Origin: an uncultured Brachyspira sp.
Lineage (GTDB): Bacteria > Spirochaetota > Brachyspiria > Brachyspirales > Brachyspiraceae
Length of the DNA stretch: 39,950 bases
NCBI RefSeq assembly: GCF_944393015.1
Contig: NZ_CALXYQ010000027.1
Coordinates: 1-39,950 of the forward strand
Direction of reading: 5' to 3'
This document shows positions 8,063 through 16,407 of this stretch, piece after piece (position 1 is the first letter of the stretch; each line of letters starts with the position of its first letter). Position numbers and translations under genes: made by a program. A model generated the notes under the pieces. The model did no database searches and was not told where the DNA came from. It was given only the letters and a program-made list of their open reading frames with translations.

Positions 8063-9661
8063 CTACCACCGCCATGAATACATAAGATTAACACCACTGT
8101 AATTTGCATTAAATGAAAGCTCTTCAACAGAAAAATTATTCTCATTTATCCAAAGCATATAATATATACCAGCAGTTAGAGCAAAAGCACCAGTCAGTAC
8201 CATTCCTGCTATATATATATTCATAGCTGTATTATAATTATTTAAATTTATAGGAGGTCTGTTATTATCATTCTTATATTTATCGTAATAATTAACCATA
8301 GTAGAATCTAATATTTCCCCTGCATATATATAAGTGCCAACTGTAAATATTGCACTTGCTATAGTTAAGCCTAAAAATATTTTTGTATTTCTTTCATAAT
8401 TTTTAAATATTCTATCGGCTAAAGTTGGTTCTTTATATACTTTCATATTAGGTGTAAGTACTAAAGAATTAGTATTGCTTACTGTAAATGTACCATAATA
8501 ATCTATGTAATTTGTATTTGTTATTTTTATGGAATATGTTCCGAAACCAAAATATCTATTTATTACATTGGTAGGAGTTTCTTTTATTCCATTAATAATT
8601 ACTGTACTTTGTTCTTCTCCAGGTATATTAATCTGCACTCTTGCACTTTCACTTAATTCTTTTAATTTAAAATTAAGCAGTATGTTTTCATTAGTTTTTT
8701 CAAATGCAAGCATAGTATCTATTGTTTCATAGTTTTCTTTTTTTATTGTGAATCTATGATTATTCGTTGTTAAAGCTGGTACATACAAAGTTTGGCCGCT
8801 TTTTCCTATAAACACATCATCTACATAAACAAATGCATCTTCAGGGCTTACATCTATTACTATAACTCCTGTTTTATCAATATAGCTTATTCTATTGGCA
8901 ATTTCTAAGGCATAGTTTGGTATTTGTTCATCGATTTTTGCTTCTGGTATTGTTATGGAGTATGATGTTATTTTTCTATCTTTTATATAAGCTATATATG
9001 TTACTACGCTTATATTAGGCCTGTCATATTTTACGGTTCCAAATATAGCTATATCAGAATTTCTTGTAAATACATATTTTTTTATATCATCTCCAAAATA
9101 TTCATAATAAGTTTTTCCTATATCTACTTTTTGAATAAAATCATTTGTACCTTTTAATATTACATTACTGCCATTATAATCAAACAGCATTTCATTAGTT
9201 TCTAAGAAAAAACCTTTTGTTTCCGGAGTAATTAACTGAACATTACTTCTTACATCTCCCCAATTAGTATAGGTTGTAATTTCATAATTAGTTAAAATAA
9301 TTATATTAGTTCCTTCGGTTCTGCTTGTATAAGTTATATTAGTGAATTGAAATACTTTATAGTTGTATGCCCTTTCAAAATCCATAGGATTAATTGTAAA
9401 ATTAGTTTCTGACTGAAGTCTTAATGTTTTATTATATTCTATTTGATTGGCTACTGCATCAGCAACTGCGAAACATAAATAATTGTAATTTGTATTTTCT
9501 CCTAAATTGGTATATATAAATACATCTACTTTAACACTTTCATCAGTTGTATAATAAGGTCTTACTTTTTCTATTGTAATAGGCTTTCCGCCGAAAGGAT
9601 ATAGCGGAATATATAACAAAGTAGTTACTATTATTAATGTTATAATTTTTTTAATATGCAT
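8063..9661 (-). CDS. PEGA domain-containing envelope protein
   Basis: This 532-aa protein starts with a signal sequence or membrane anchor (residues 1-22, KKIITLIIVTTLLYIPL). Residues 25-260 are a beta-rich, asparagine/threonine-rich extracytoplasmic part that I do not recognise, possibly related to FlgO/LpoB-like periplasmic folds. A PEGA domain follows at about 265-335 (VIDVSPEDAFVYVDDVFIGK), then a second, weaker PEGA-like module at about 340-405. Two hydrophobic segments near the C-terminus (about 425-448 and 475-497) are likely membrane helices. PEGA domains are found in surface or envelope proteins and often bind cell wall or other proteins. It has its own promoter, is divergent from the aminotransferases, and is alone in its unit. 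Confidence 0.75.
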   Translation of the reverse strand: MHIKKIITLIIVTTLLYIPLYPFGGKPITIEKVRPYYTTDESVKVDVFIYTNLGENTNYNYLCFAVADAVANQIEYNKTLRLQSETNFTINPMDFERAYNYKVFQFTNITYTSRTEGTNIIILTNYEITTYTNWGDVRSNVQLITPETKGFFLETNEMLFDYNGSNVILKGTNDFIQKVDIGKTYYEYFGDDIKKYVFTRNSDIAIFGTVKYDRPNISVVTYIAYIKDRKITSYSITIPEAKIDEQIPNYALEIANRISYIDKTGVIVIDVSPEDAFVYVDDVFIGKSGQTLYVPALTTNNHRFTIKKENYETIDTMLAFEKTNENILLNFKLKELSESARVQINIPGEEQSTVIINGIKETPTNVINRYFGFGTYSIKITNTNYIDYYGTFTVSNTNSLVLTPNMKVYKEPTLADRIFKNYERNTKIFLGLTIASAIFTVGTYIYAGEILDSTMVNYYDKYKNDNNRPPINLNNYNTAMNIYIAGMVLTGAFALTAGIYYMLWINENNFSVEELSFNANYSGVNLMYSWRW

Positions 9662-9691
9662 ATTTAAAATTCGTTTTTTATTTTACCATTA

Positions 9692-9720
9692 ATTCTATAT
9701 CAAAAAACATCTTTTATCAA
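9692..9720 (-). promoter_or_regulatory. promoter of the PEGA-domain gene
   Basis: A minus-strand TTGATA (9715-9720) and TAGAAT (9692-9697) are spaced by 17 bp, about 31 bases upstream of the start codon. Confidence 0.6.
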
Positions 9721-9903
9721 TATATTGTAATATTTTATTACCTAATGATAAAAAAATAATTGATAGTTTTATAATGAAATAATTATAGAACTAATTTTCA
9801 CTTTATAATATAATTTATGTATTTAGAATTGTAATTTTTATTTATATATAATGTTATATTATGATTTTTTTTATTTAATTTAATAATAATTAAATAAAAC
9901 ATG

Positions 9904-9932
9904 TTGACAATTTTTATTGTTTCATATATATT
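9904..9932 (+). promoter_or_regulatory. promoter of the first aminotransferase
   Basis: TTGACA (9904-9909) and TATATT (9927-9932) are separated by 17 bp. GGAGA precedes the ATG at 9979. The rest of the roughly 320-bp divergent intergenic region (9662-9978) is A/T-rich with no reading frame. Confidence 0.7.
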
Positions 9933-9978
9933 TAATTAGTTAAAAATTACTGTTTAGAATAATTAATGGAGAATCATT

Positions 9979-11175
9979 ATGGATATATCTAAAAGAATAC
10001 AGAGATTAAAAGTTTCGCCTGTTAGAAAATTGAATCCTTATGCTGAAGATGCTGTTAAAAGAGGTATAAAAATATATCATCTTAATGTTGGCCAGCCTGA
10101 TATTGAGACACCAAAAATATTTTTTGAAGCGATTTCTAAATTTCATGAAAAAACACTTAAATATGAACATTCAAGGGGAATTAAGCCTCTTATAAATAAA
10201 ATTCAAGCATATTATGATAAATTAGGTATTCATTATGAAGAGGAAGATATTGTAATTACTAGCGGAGGTTCTGAAGCTATATCTTTTGCTATGCTTGCAA
10301 TATTTGATGAAGAAGATGAAATATTAGTTTCTGAACCATTATATGCTAATTATAAAAGTTTCTACGATCTTTATAATATTAAATATAATGCTGTTAGAAC
10401 TTATGCTGAAGACGGTTTTCATCTTCCTAGCCGTGAAGAGATAGAAAAACATATTACTCCTAAAACTAAAGCATTTATGTTAGCAAATCCTTCTAACCCT
10501 ACAGGTGTTGTATATACTAAAAGGGAATTAGATGATATAGCTTATATTGCTAAGAAATATGATTTATTTGTTATAAGCGATGAAGTTTATAGAGAATTTG
10601 TTTATGGTGATAGAAAAGCAATAAGTTTCGGTACTTATAAAGATATAGAAGATCATGTTATTATAATAGACTCTATATCAAAAAGATTTTCTGCATGCGG
10701 TGCTAGAGTAGGATGTCTTATAAGTAAAAATAAAAAATTAATGACTGCTGTATTTAGAGAATGTCAGGCTAGATTATCACTTCCTACTTTAGATATGGTT
10801 GGTGCTGCAGCTTTATATGATTTACCTGATAACTATTTTGATGAAGCTTTAAAAGAATACGATTATAGAAGAAAAATTATATTTGAAGAGCTTGCTACTA
10901 TGGAAGGAGTGGTTGCTAAAGAACCTGAAGGAGCTTTCTATGTTCTTGCCAAACTTCCTGTAAAAAATGCCGAAGATTTTATTATATGGCTTTTAAAAGA
11001 TTTTAATATAAATAATGAAACTGTTATGTTTGCACCCGCGGAAGGCTTCTACGCCACTGAAGGATTAGGAAAAAATGAAGTGAGAATTTCCTATGCTTTA
11101 GATTCTGAGGATTTAAATAAATCAATGCATATACTTAGAGAGGCCTTGATTAAATATAGGGAAATAGATAAATAA
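9979..11175 (+). CDS. PLP-dependent class I/II aminotransferase (first of tandem pair)
   Basis: This 398-aa fold-type I aminotransferase is of the aspartate-aminotransferase-like group. Visible landmarks are VGQPDIETP near the N-terminus, SGGSEA (95-100) for phosphate binding, NPSNPTG (170-176), the PLP-ring aspartate in SDEVY (200-204), and the Schiff-base lysine K235 in SISKRFSACGARVG. The usual AspC-type motif is SK-x-x-x-x-x-G-x-R-x-G; here the segment reads SKRFSACGARVG, marking a particular subgroup. Substrate specificity (aspartate, alanine, aromatic or branched-chain) cannot be assigned. A near-copy follows 168 bp downstream after its own terminator, so the two are separately transcribed. 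Confidence 0.88.
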   Translation: MDISKRIQRLKVSPVRKLNPYAEDAVKRGIKIYHLNVGQPDIETPKIFFEAISKFHEKTLKYEHSRGIKPLINKIQAYYDKLGIHYEEEDIVITSGGSEAISFAMLAIFDEEDEILVSEPLYANYKSFYDLYNIKYNAVRTYAEDGFHLPSREEIEKHITPKTKAFMLANPSNPTGVVYTKRELDDIAYIAKKYDLFVISDEVYREFVYGDRKAISFGTYKDIEDHVIIIDSISKRFSACGARVGCLISKNKKLMTAVFRECQARLSLPTLDMVGAAALYDLPDNYFDEALKEYDYRRKIIFEELATMEGVVAKEPEGAFYVLAKLPVKNAEDFIIWLLKDFNINNETVMFAPAEGFYATEGLGKNEVRISYALDSEDLNKSMHILREALIKYREIDK

Positions 11176-11202
11176 TAGTCTTATAAAGATTAAGAGAATA
11201 AA

Positions 11203-11237
11203 AAGGAGCTGTAATTTATCTTATAGCTCCTTTATTT
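11203..11237 (+). terminator. terminator between the two aminotransferases
   Basis: AAGGAGCTGTAA and TTATAGCTCCTT form a 12-bp stem (one G-U pair) with a 6-base loop, followed by TTTATTTTTT. Confidence 0.88.
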
Positions 11238-11343
11238 TTTATATAGCATATATTAAAATTTTACTTATTGTCAGTAAATAGTTTTTTATATTATTAAAAT
11301 TTTATTTATTATATACAATATACATAACAAATTGGAGTTTATC

Positions 11344-12552
11344 ATGTATCTATCTAAAAGAGTACAGCAGCTTAAAGCTTCACCTATAAGGAGATTAAAT
11401 ATTTATGCTGAAGAAGCTGCTAAAAGAGGAATAAAAATACATCACCTTAATATAGGTCAGCCTGATATAGAAACACCTAGAGTATATTTTGATGCCATAG
11501 CCAATAGCTGTGATATGAAAACTGTTAAATATGAACATTCAAGAGGAACAAAAGAGCTCATTAGAAAAATTCAAGCATATTATAAAAGATTGGGTATAGA
11601 TTATGAAGAAGATGAAATAATAATAACTAATGGAGGAAGTGAGGCAATACTGCTTAGTTTGATTGCTATATTTGATGAAGGCGATGAAATGTTGGTAGCA
11701 GAGCCTTATTATGCTAATTACAATAGTTTTTACGATATACTTAATGTTAAAAGAAATATTGTAAGAACTTGTGCTGAAGATGGATTCCATTTGCCTAGCC
11801 GTGAAATAATAGAAAAAAGCATTACTAAAAAAACAAAAGGTTACTTATTTTCTAATCCTTCCAATCCTACAGGAGTTGTATCTACAAAAAGGGAATTAGA
11901 TGATATAGCATATTTGGCTAAAAAACATGATTTTTTCATTATAAGTGATGAAGTATATAGAGAATTTGTTTATGGTGATAGAAAAGCGATAAGTTTCGGT
12001 ACTTATAAAGATATAGCCGAGAATGTTATTATAATAGATTCCATATCAAAAAGATTTTCTGCATGCGGAGCTAGAATAGGCTGTGTAATAAGTAAGAATA
12101 AAGAATTTATGGAAGCTATTTTCAAAGAATGTCAAGCTAGATTATCTGTACCTACACTTGAAATGATAGGGGCATCTGCTTTATATGATTTGCCTCCTGA
12201 TTATTTTGAAGCTTCAAGAAAAGAATACGATAACAGAAGAAAAATTCTTTTTGAAGAGCTTACAAAAATGGATGGGGTATTTATGAGAGAACCTGAAGGT
12301 GCTTTCTATGTGCTTGCTCAGCTTCCTGTTAAAGATGCGGAGGATTTTGCTATTTGGCTTTTAAAAGATTTCAATATTGATAATGAAACTGTTATGTTTG
12401 CTCCGGCAGAAGGCTTTTATGCTACAGAGGGATTGGGTAAGAATGAAATTAGAATGTGTTATGTACTTGATTCAAAAGATTTGAAAAAGGCTATGAGAAT
12501 TCTAAAAGAAGGTTTGATTAAGTACAGAAAAGAAGTAGAAAAATCATTATAA
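11344..12552 (+). CDS. PLP-dependent class I/II aminotransferase (second of tandem pair)
   Basis: This is a close paralogue of the preceding gene, aligning from the first residues (YLSKRVQQLKASPIRRLN) to the end with a single one-residue gap near residue 58. All catalytic landmarks are retained: GGSEA, NPSNPTG, SDEVY, and SISKRFSACGARIG with the PLP lysine. Differences cluster in the region after ETPR and at the C-terminus, where specificity may have diverged. The start is ATG at 11344, with GGAG six bases before it and correct alignment to the paralogue; an in-frame TTG at 11332 falls over the ribosome binding site and is rejected. The bidirectional terminator at 12571 ends the unit. Confidence 0.88.
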   Translation: MYLSKRVQQLKASPIRRLNIYAEEAAKRGIKIHHLNIGQPDIETPRVYFDAIANSCDMKTVKYEHSRGTKELIRKIQAYYKRLGIDYEEDEIIITNGGSEAILLSLIAIFDEGDEMLVAEPYYANYNSFYDILNVKRNIVRTCAEDGFHLPSREIIEKSITKKTKGYLFSNPSNPTGVVSTKRELDDIAYLAKKHDFFIISDEVYREFVYGDRKAISFGTYKDIAENVIIIDSISKRFSACGARIGCVISKNKEFMEAIFKECQARLSVPTLEMIGASALYDLPPDYFEASRKEYDNRRKILFEELTKMDGVFMREPEGAFYVLAQLPVKDAEDFAIWLLKDFNIDNETVMFAPAEGFYATEGLGKNEIRMCYVLDSKDLKKAMRILKEGLIKYRKEVEKSL

Positions 12553-12570
12553 TTTATAGCAAAATATAAT

Positions 12571-12601
12571 AAAAAGGACTATTAAAATATAGTCCTTTTT
12601 T
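12571..12601. terminator. bidirectional terminator between convergent units
   Basis: AAAAAGGACTAT and ATAGTCCTTTTT form a 12-bp stem flanked by A-run and T-run, so it serves the second aminotransferase on plus and the mtn operon on minus. Confidence 0.88.
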
Positions 12602-12627
12602 AGTAATATTTTTAAGATTTGTTTCTT

Positions 12628-13347
12628 TTATAAAAAATCAGGCGGAAATTTTTTTACTCTTTCTTTAAATAAGAAGTCTATTAAACCTCTAGTTCTTGTA
12701 AGCAAATAATATGACCATAATTCTATAGAGCTTTGTCCTAATGTATAAGTATTTATTTCATCTTTTGGAATACTTATAATTTTTGTGGTATTATAGCTTA
12801 AATTTATTTTTAAATCCGCTTCATAAAATTTACCATTTATTCTAAATTGAGGAAGCATATCATGAACTACACAATTTCTTATGCATTGCAGAGTTTTAGC
12901 TATATCATATTCTTTTTTTGTAAACATTTTATAATTATTAACTATTGATATTAAGAACCCTATATTGCATTGAGCCAAATCTTCTACATTTGTTATTTTT
13001 TCTTCATATCTTTTACCATTATTAAATTTATATACTGAAATATATCCTTCATCTTGTATTTTCTCTTCTAATAGAATCATAAGAGATTGTTCAAACATAC
13101 TTCCTGCTAAAGTACAGCTTGCTTCAAAATATCCAAAATAGTAATTTTGATGTACTTGATAAAGAAGTTTAACCATATGCTCCAAACGAGGATTATTTAT
13201 TTGTCCTACATGCAGTCTTTGATACTGAAGTTTTTTTCTTCTATTTTCTGCTTCTTCTAGAAAATTTTCATTGTATCTTTCTTTAAGACTCAATTTAGGT
13301 TGTTTTACTTTTTTATTTTCATCATTATTATTATTTGTATAGTCCAT
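12628..13347 (-). CDS. hypothetical protein with HEPN/DUF4145-like motif
   Basis: I do not recognise this 239-aa protein with certainty. The N-terminus is polar and charged (residues 1-40). Residues 65-100 are helical (YFGYFEASCTLAGSMFEQSLMILLEEK), and a second helix ends in IRNCVVHDML, where RNCVVH (157-162) fits the R-x4-H signature of HEPN domains and of DUF4145-type proteins. The spacing of the two helices also fits a HEPN-like bundle. HEPN proteins include RNases of toxin-antitoxin and abortive-infection systems, but many are not toxic. It is the third gene of the mtnA-mtnK unit, 24 bp after mtnK, with GGGTG before the ATG. Whether it acts on RNA or has a structural role is open. Confidence 0.55.
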   Translation of the reverse strand: MDYTNNNNDENKKVKQPKLSLKERYNENFLEEAENRRKKLQYQRLHVGQINNPRLEHMVKLLYQVHQNYYFGYFEASCTLAGSMFEQSLMILLEEKIQDEGYISVYKFNNGKRYEEKITNVEDLAQCNIGFLISIVNNYKMFTKKEYDIAKTLQCIRNCVVHDMLPQFRINGKFYEADLKINLSYNTTKIISIPKDEINTYTLGQSSIELWSYYLLTRTRGLIDFLFKERVKKFPPDFL

Positions 13348-13371
13348 GATACACCCATAAAAACTGTAAAA

Positions 13372-14634
13372 TTATATTTTATCTATATTAGAATATTTAT
13401 TTACTATATCAGCAACTTTTTCTATATTATCAATATTATCCTTATTTACTAAGAATTCTCTGCCTATATTTAAGCATATCCAATCTAGTCTTTCTCTTTC
13501 AATTAAATCTTCAATGCCTGAAATATCTTTATTTTTGGCAAGTCCCAAAGTTCTTCTTATAAATACACATCCGGCAAAGCCTACAGAGTCTTTAAATATT
13601 CTGTTTAATACAGTTTTTATATACTCTTCAGAATGTTTTTGTCCTTCTGGATAATTCCAATATAATGGTTTAGTTTCTTCTAAATGTTTCTTCCATAGTG
13701 TTTCAAATTTATCTAAAGTTCCTGTGAGCATATATTTGGCAGTATCAAAAAGCCATTTTCTAAATTCTTTTGAATTTGTTCCTAATCTTTTTTGATGATG
13801 CTCTTGTGATATGTATGCTATAAAGAAATTAGCCATAGCCTTTCCTATATCAAAACCAATAGGGCCATAAAATGCAAATTCAGGATCTATCACATAAGTT
13901 TCTTCTTCGTTACCCATGAAACTTCCTAAATGAAAATCCCCATGAAGTAATGCTTCCGCTTTAGTCATGAAAGCATATTTCATTTCGGCGGCTGCTATTT
14001 TTAATTTTGAATCTCTTTGGAATTTTTTAACTTCGTCTAAATTTAATTTTTCATGATAAATATTAGTTTCATTTTCTTCAAATGGATGAGTAAAAACAAA
14101 ATCTTCAGTTAAACTGCATAATTCAGCATTCATATATTCAGCAACAAGATTCTTTTTTGTTTTAGTATCCAAATAATAGTCTGAAGTATAAAATAAAGTC
14201 TTTGAAAGAAAATCCGTTAAATGTTCAGCTGCTTTTGGAAATTTTATACCGTTTATTATTTCTCCTCTAAGTACTTTATGTTTATTTAAATTCTGCATTA
14301 TAACAACGCACATATCTTCTGAAAAATAATGTACTTTAGGAACTAAATTCGGACATAATTTATACTGTTCTTTTAGTGCCTTAATTTCTATTTTCATTCT
14401 GTCTTTTTCTAAAGGATAGCTTTCACCAACACATCTTAAAAAAGGTACGGATTGTTTTAATATTACAGTTTCTTTATCATTTTTTTTATTTGTTATACTA
14501 TAAACATAGTTTAAATTACCATCTCCGATTTCTTTTATTTCTAAATCATCAAAGCTTGAAAATATATTTTTTAATTCATCTATAGTTTTTAAATAATCTA
14601 TTATAGTGTTAATATTTAATTGTTTATAAGCCAT
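13372..14634 (-). CDS. mtnK: S-methyl-5-thioribose kinase
   Basis: MtnK phosphorylates 5-methylthioribose to methylthioribose-1-phosphate with ATP. The 420-aa protein has the choline-kinase-like fold landmarks: an N-lobe loop IGDGNLNYVYSI (36-47), the catalytic HGDFHLGS (231-238), and the metal-binding DPEFAFYGPIGFDIG (250-264). These match the MtnK family in order and spacing. AGGAG lies before the ATG. It follows mtnA by 26 bp, so kinase and isomerase act in sequence on the same intermediate. Confidence 0.93.
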   Translation of the reverse strand: MAYKQLNINTIIDYLKTIDELKNIFSSFDDLEIKEIGDGNLNYVYSITNKKNDKETVILKQSVPFLRCVGESYPLEKDRMKIEIKALKEQYKLCPNLVPKVHYFSEDMCVVIMQNLNKHKVLRGEIINGIKFPKAAEHLTDFLSKTLFYTSDYYLDTKTKKNLVAEYMNAELCSLTEDFVFTHPFEENETNIYHEKLNLDEVKKFQRDSKLKIAAAEMKYAFMTKAEALLHGDFHLGSFMGNEEETYVIDPEFAFYGPIGFDIGKAMANFFIAYISQEHHQKRLGTNSKEFRKWLFDTAKYMLTGTLDKFETLWKKHLEETKPLYWNYPEGQKHSEEYIKTVLNRIFKDSVGFAGCVFIRRTLGLAKNKDISGIEDLIERERLDWICLNIGREFLVNKDNIDNIEKVADIVNKYSNIDKI

Positions 14635-14660
14635 ATTTTTATCTCCTTAAAAATTATAAA

Positions 14661-15704
14661 TTAATTAAAAGCCTTTTTTAAATTTTCTATATAAGGAGCT
14701 TTTATTATACCTTTTTCTGTAATGAAACCTGTTATAAGTTCATTAGGAGTAACATCGAAAGCAGGATTTCTTACTTTCATATCTAAAGGAGCTGTTTGAG
14801 TACCTGCAAAATTTATAACTTCTTTTGCATCTCTTTCTTCTATAATTATGTTATTACCTGTTTTTGTATTCAAATCAAAAGTAGTAGAAGGACATGCTAT
14901 ATAAAAAGGTATATTAAAATGTTTTGCTAAGATTGCCACTCCCATAGTACCTATTTTATTTGCGGCATCTCCATTTTCAGCAACTCTGTCGCATCCTACT
15001 ATAACCAAATCAATAAGTCCTTTAGACATTATAAAAGCAGCCATATTGTCGCATATTAAAGTAACATCTATTCCGGCTTCCTGCAATTCAAAACTTGTTA
15101 ATCTAGCTCCTTGAAGCAATGGTCTTGTTTCATCAGCATACACTCTTATTTTTTTACCTTTTTGATGAGCTATATACATAGGAGCAAGAGCTGTGCCTAT
15201 TCCGCTTACAGCAAGTCTTCCAGCATTACAATGTGTAAGTATTCCTGAATTTTCTTTTAAAAGTTCATTTCCATATTCTCCTATTTTTTGACATATATCA
15301 ACATCTTCAGAGTTTATTTTTTTAGCTTCTGTTTCTAATATATTGTATAATTCTAATGAAGTTTTATCATTTTTATCTTTTATAGTATTTATCATTCTAT
15401 TTAGAGCATAGCTTAAATTAACAGCTGTAGGTCTTGAAGAGTTCAAATATTCAGCTCTTTTTTGAACAAATTTTATAAACTCATCAGCTTTCAAATTAGT
15501 TTTGTTTTTTAGATCTATAAGTAAAGAATATGCAGCCGCAACACCTATAGCAGGAGCACCTCTTACTTTTAATTCTTTTATAGCATTATAGGCTTCTTCT
15601 TCATTAGATAATTTTATTTCTTTTACAGTGATAGGTATTAATGTTTGGTCAAGTATGTACAATTCTTCACCAGTCCATCTTACAGTTGGTATATTATTAT
15701 GCAT
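14661..15704 (-). CDS. mtnA: S-methyl-5-thioribose-1-phosphate isomerase
   Basis: MtnA converts methylthioribose-1-phosphate to methylthioribulose-1-phosphate in methionine salvage or MTA recycling. The family hallmarks are all present: VRGAPAIGVAAAYS, THCNAGRLAVSGIGTAL with the catalytic cysteine, ADETRPLLQGARLTSFEL, and VGCDRVAENGDAANKIGT with the catalytic aspartate. I place the start at ATG 15704 (MHNNIPTVRWTGEEL), with GGAG seven bases upstream. A longer frame from 15761 would run through the promoter and ribosome binding site and is not credible. No later salvage genes (mtnB, C, D, E) are in the window. Product 347 aa. Confidence 0.95.
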   Translation of the reverse strand: MHNNIPTVRWTGEELYILDQTLIPITVKEIKLSNEEEAYNAIKELKVRGAPAIGVAAAYSLLIDLKNKTNLKADEFIKFVQKRAEYLNSSRPTAVNLSYALNRMINTIKDKNDKTSLELYNILETEAKKINSEDVDICQKIGEYGNELLKENSGILTHCNAGRLAVSGIGTALAPMYIAHQKGKKIRVYADETRPLLQGARLTSFELQEAGIDVTLICDNMAAFIMSKGLIDLVIVGCDRVAENGDAANKIGTMGVAILAKHFNIPFYIACPSTTFDLNTKTGNNIIIEERDAKEVINFAGTQTAPLDMKVRNPAFDVTPNELITGFITEKGIIKAPYIENLKKAFN

Positions 15705-15732
15705 AAAAAGTCTCCAATTATTTACTAAAATA

Positions 15733-15761
15733 AGTATAATAAAATGATTATCAAAATTCAA
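15733..15761 (-). promoter_or_regulatory. promoter of the mtnA-mtnK operon
   Basis: A minus-strand TTGAAT (15756-15761) and TATACT (15733-15738) with 17-bp spacing lie 29 bases before the mtnA ATG. Confidence 0.65.
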
Positions 15762-15793
15762 TAAATTATTATAAAATTAAGTGTTTTAAAGAA

Positions 15794-16117
15794 TTATATA
15801 CTGAAATCTTTAGGATCATCAAAATATTTTATTAAACTAAACATCATTAAACTTTTTAGAGTAGGCTTAATAGACTCGTCCAAATTTGTCATAAATAATT
15901 TAACTTTAAGAGACTGAAGATTTTTATAAAGTTTAAGTATTTTAGCTATTCCTGCACTGTTTATTTCTTTAACATTTTTCATATCAAGAACAACTACAGG
16001 CATTCTTATATTGCAAGCTTCATCAGAATCTTCTGCAAAAGATTTTATTTCTTCGGGAGCAGAAAGGTTAGCTTCCATAACTATAGATATGTATTCATTA
16101 TTAAATTCTATAGCCAA
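15794..16117 (-). CDS. STAS-domain protein (anti-sigma-factor antagonist type)
   Basis: This 107-aa single-domain protein fits the STAS fold of SpoIIAA/RsbV-like antagonists: strands VVLDMKNV, then INSAGIAKILKLYKNLQ, then KVKLFMTNL and helix SLMMFSLIKYF. The phosphorylation loop reads N53-S54-A55-G56 where classic antagonists have D-S-S/T-G, so the phosphorylatable Ser is kept but the preceding Asp is Asn. I use a TTG start at 16117 with GAGG seven bases upstream. The reading frame stays open upstream only because it passes through tRNA-Tyr, so no upstream start is acceptable. No partner anti-sigma kinase is adjacent. It may be transcribed with tRNA-Tyr, 40 bp upstream. Confidence 0.75.
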   Translation of the reverse strand: MAIEFNNEYISIVMEANLSAPEEIKSFAEDSDEACNIRMPVVVLDMKNVKEINSAGIAKILKLYKNLQSLKVKLFMTNLDESIKPTLKSLMMFSLIKYFDDPKDFSI

Positions 16118-16157
16118 AGCAATACCTCGTTTAAGATAAATATTCGTAAAAAGAATG

Positions 16158-16240
16158 TGGGCAGGGAGGGATTCGCACCCCCGTAGACTCACGTCGGCAG
16201 ATTTACAGTCTGCTGCCATTGACTGCTCGGCCACCTACCC
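16158..16240 (-). tRNA. tRNA-Tyr (GTA)
   Basis: An 83-nt class II tRNA reads on the minus strand. The acceptor is GGGTAGG with CCTGCCC, the anticodon loop contains GTA (GACTGTAAATC), there is a long variable arm, and the T-loop is TGCGAAT. The discriminator is A; CCA is not encoded. Confidence 0.95.
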
Positions 16241-16264
16241 ATATTAATTTGAAAACGTAAAAGA

Positions 16265-16293
16265 ATAATAGCATATATAAATAAAAATGTCAA
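16265..16293 (-). promoter_or_regulatory. promoter of tRNA-Tyr
   Basis: A minus-strand TTGACA (16288-16293) and TATTAT (16265-16270) have 17-bp spacing, 24 bases before the tRNA. Confidence 0.8.
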
Positions 16294-16407
16294 TAGCTGA
16301 TTTTATTTTTATTGTATTTTTTTTAAAATATATAAAAATATTAAGTATCTTTTTATTATATAATGATGTATAATTTTATATATTGTTTTTATAGATACGG
16401 AGATAAA

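Noticed and set aside
11332..11343. TTG start four codons before the second aminotransferase ATG
   Set aside because: It overlaps the GGAG ribosome binding site and the paralogue starts at the ATG position.
16118..16234. Upstream extension of the STAS gene to a 146-residue protein
   Set aside because: The added part is translated tRNA-Tyr sequence. The TTG with a ribosome binding site at 16117 fits the domain.
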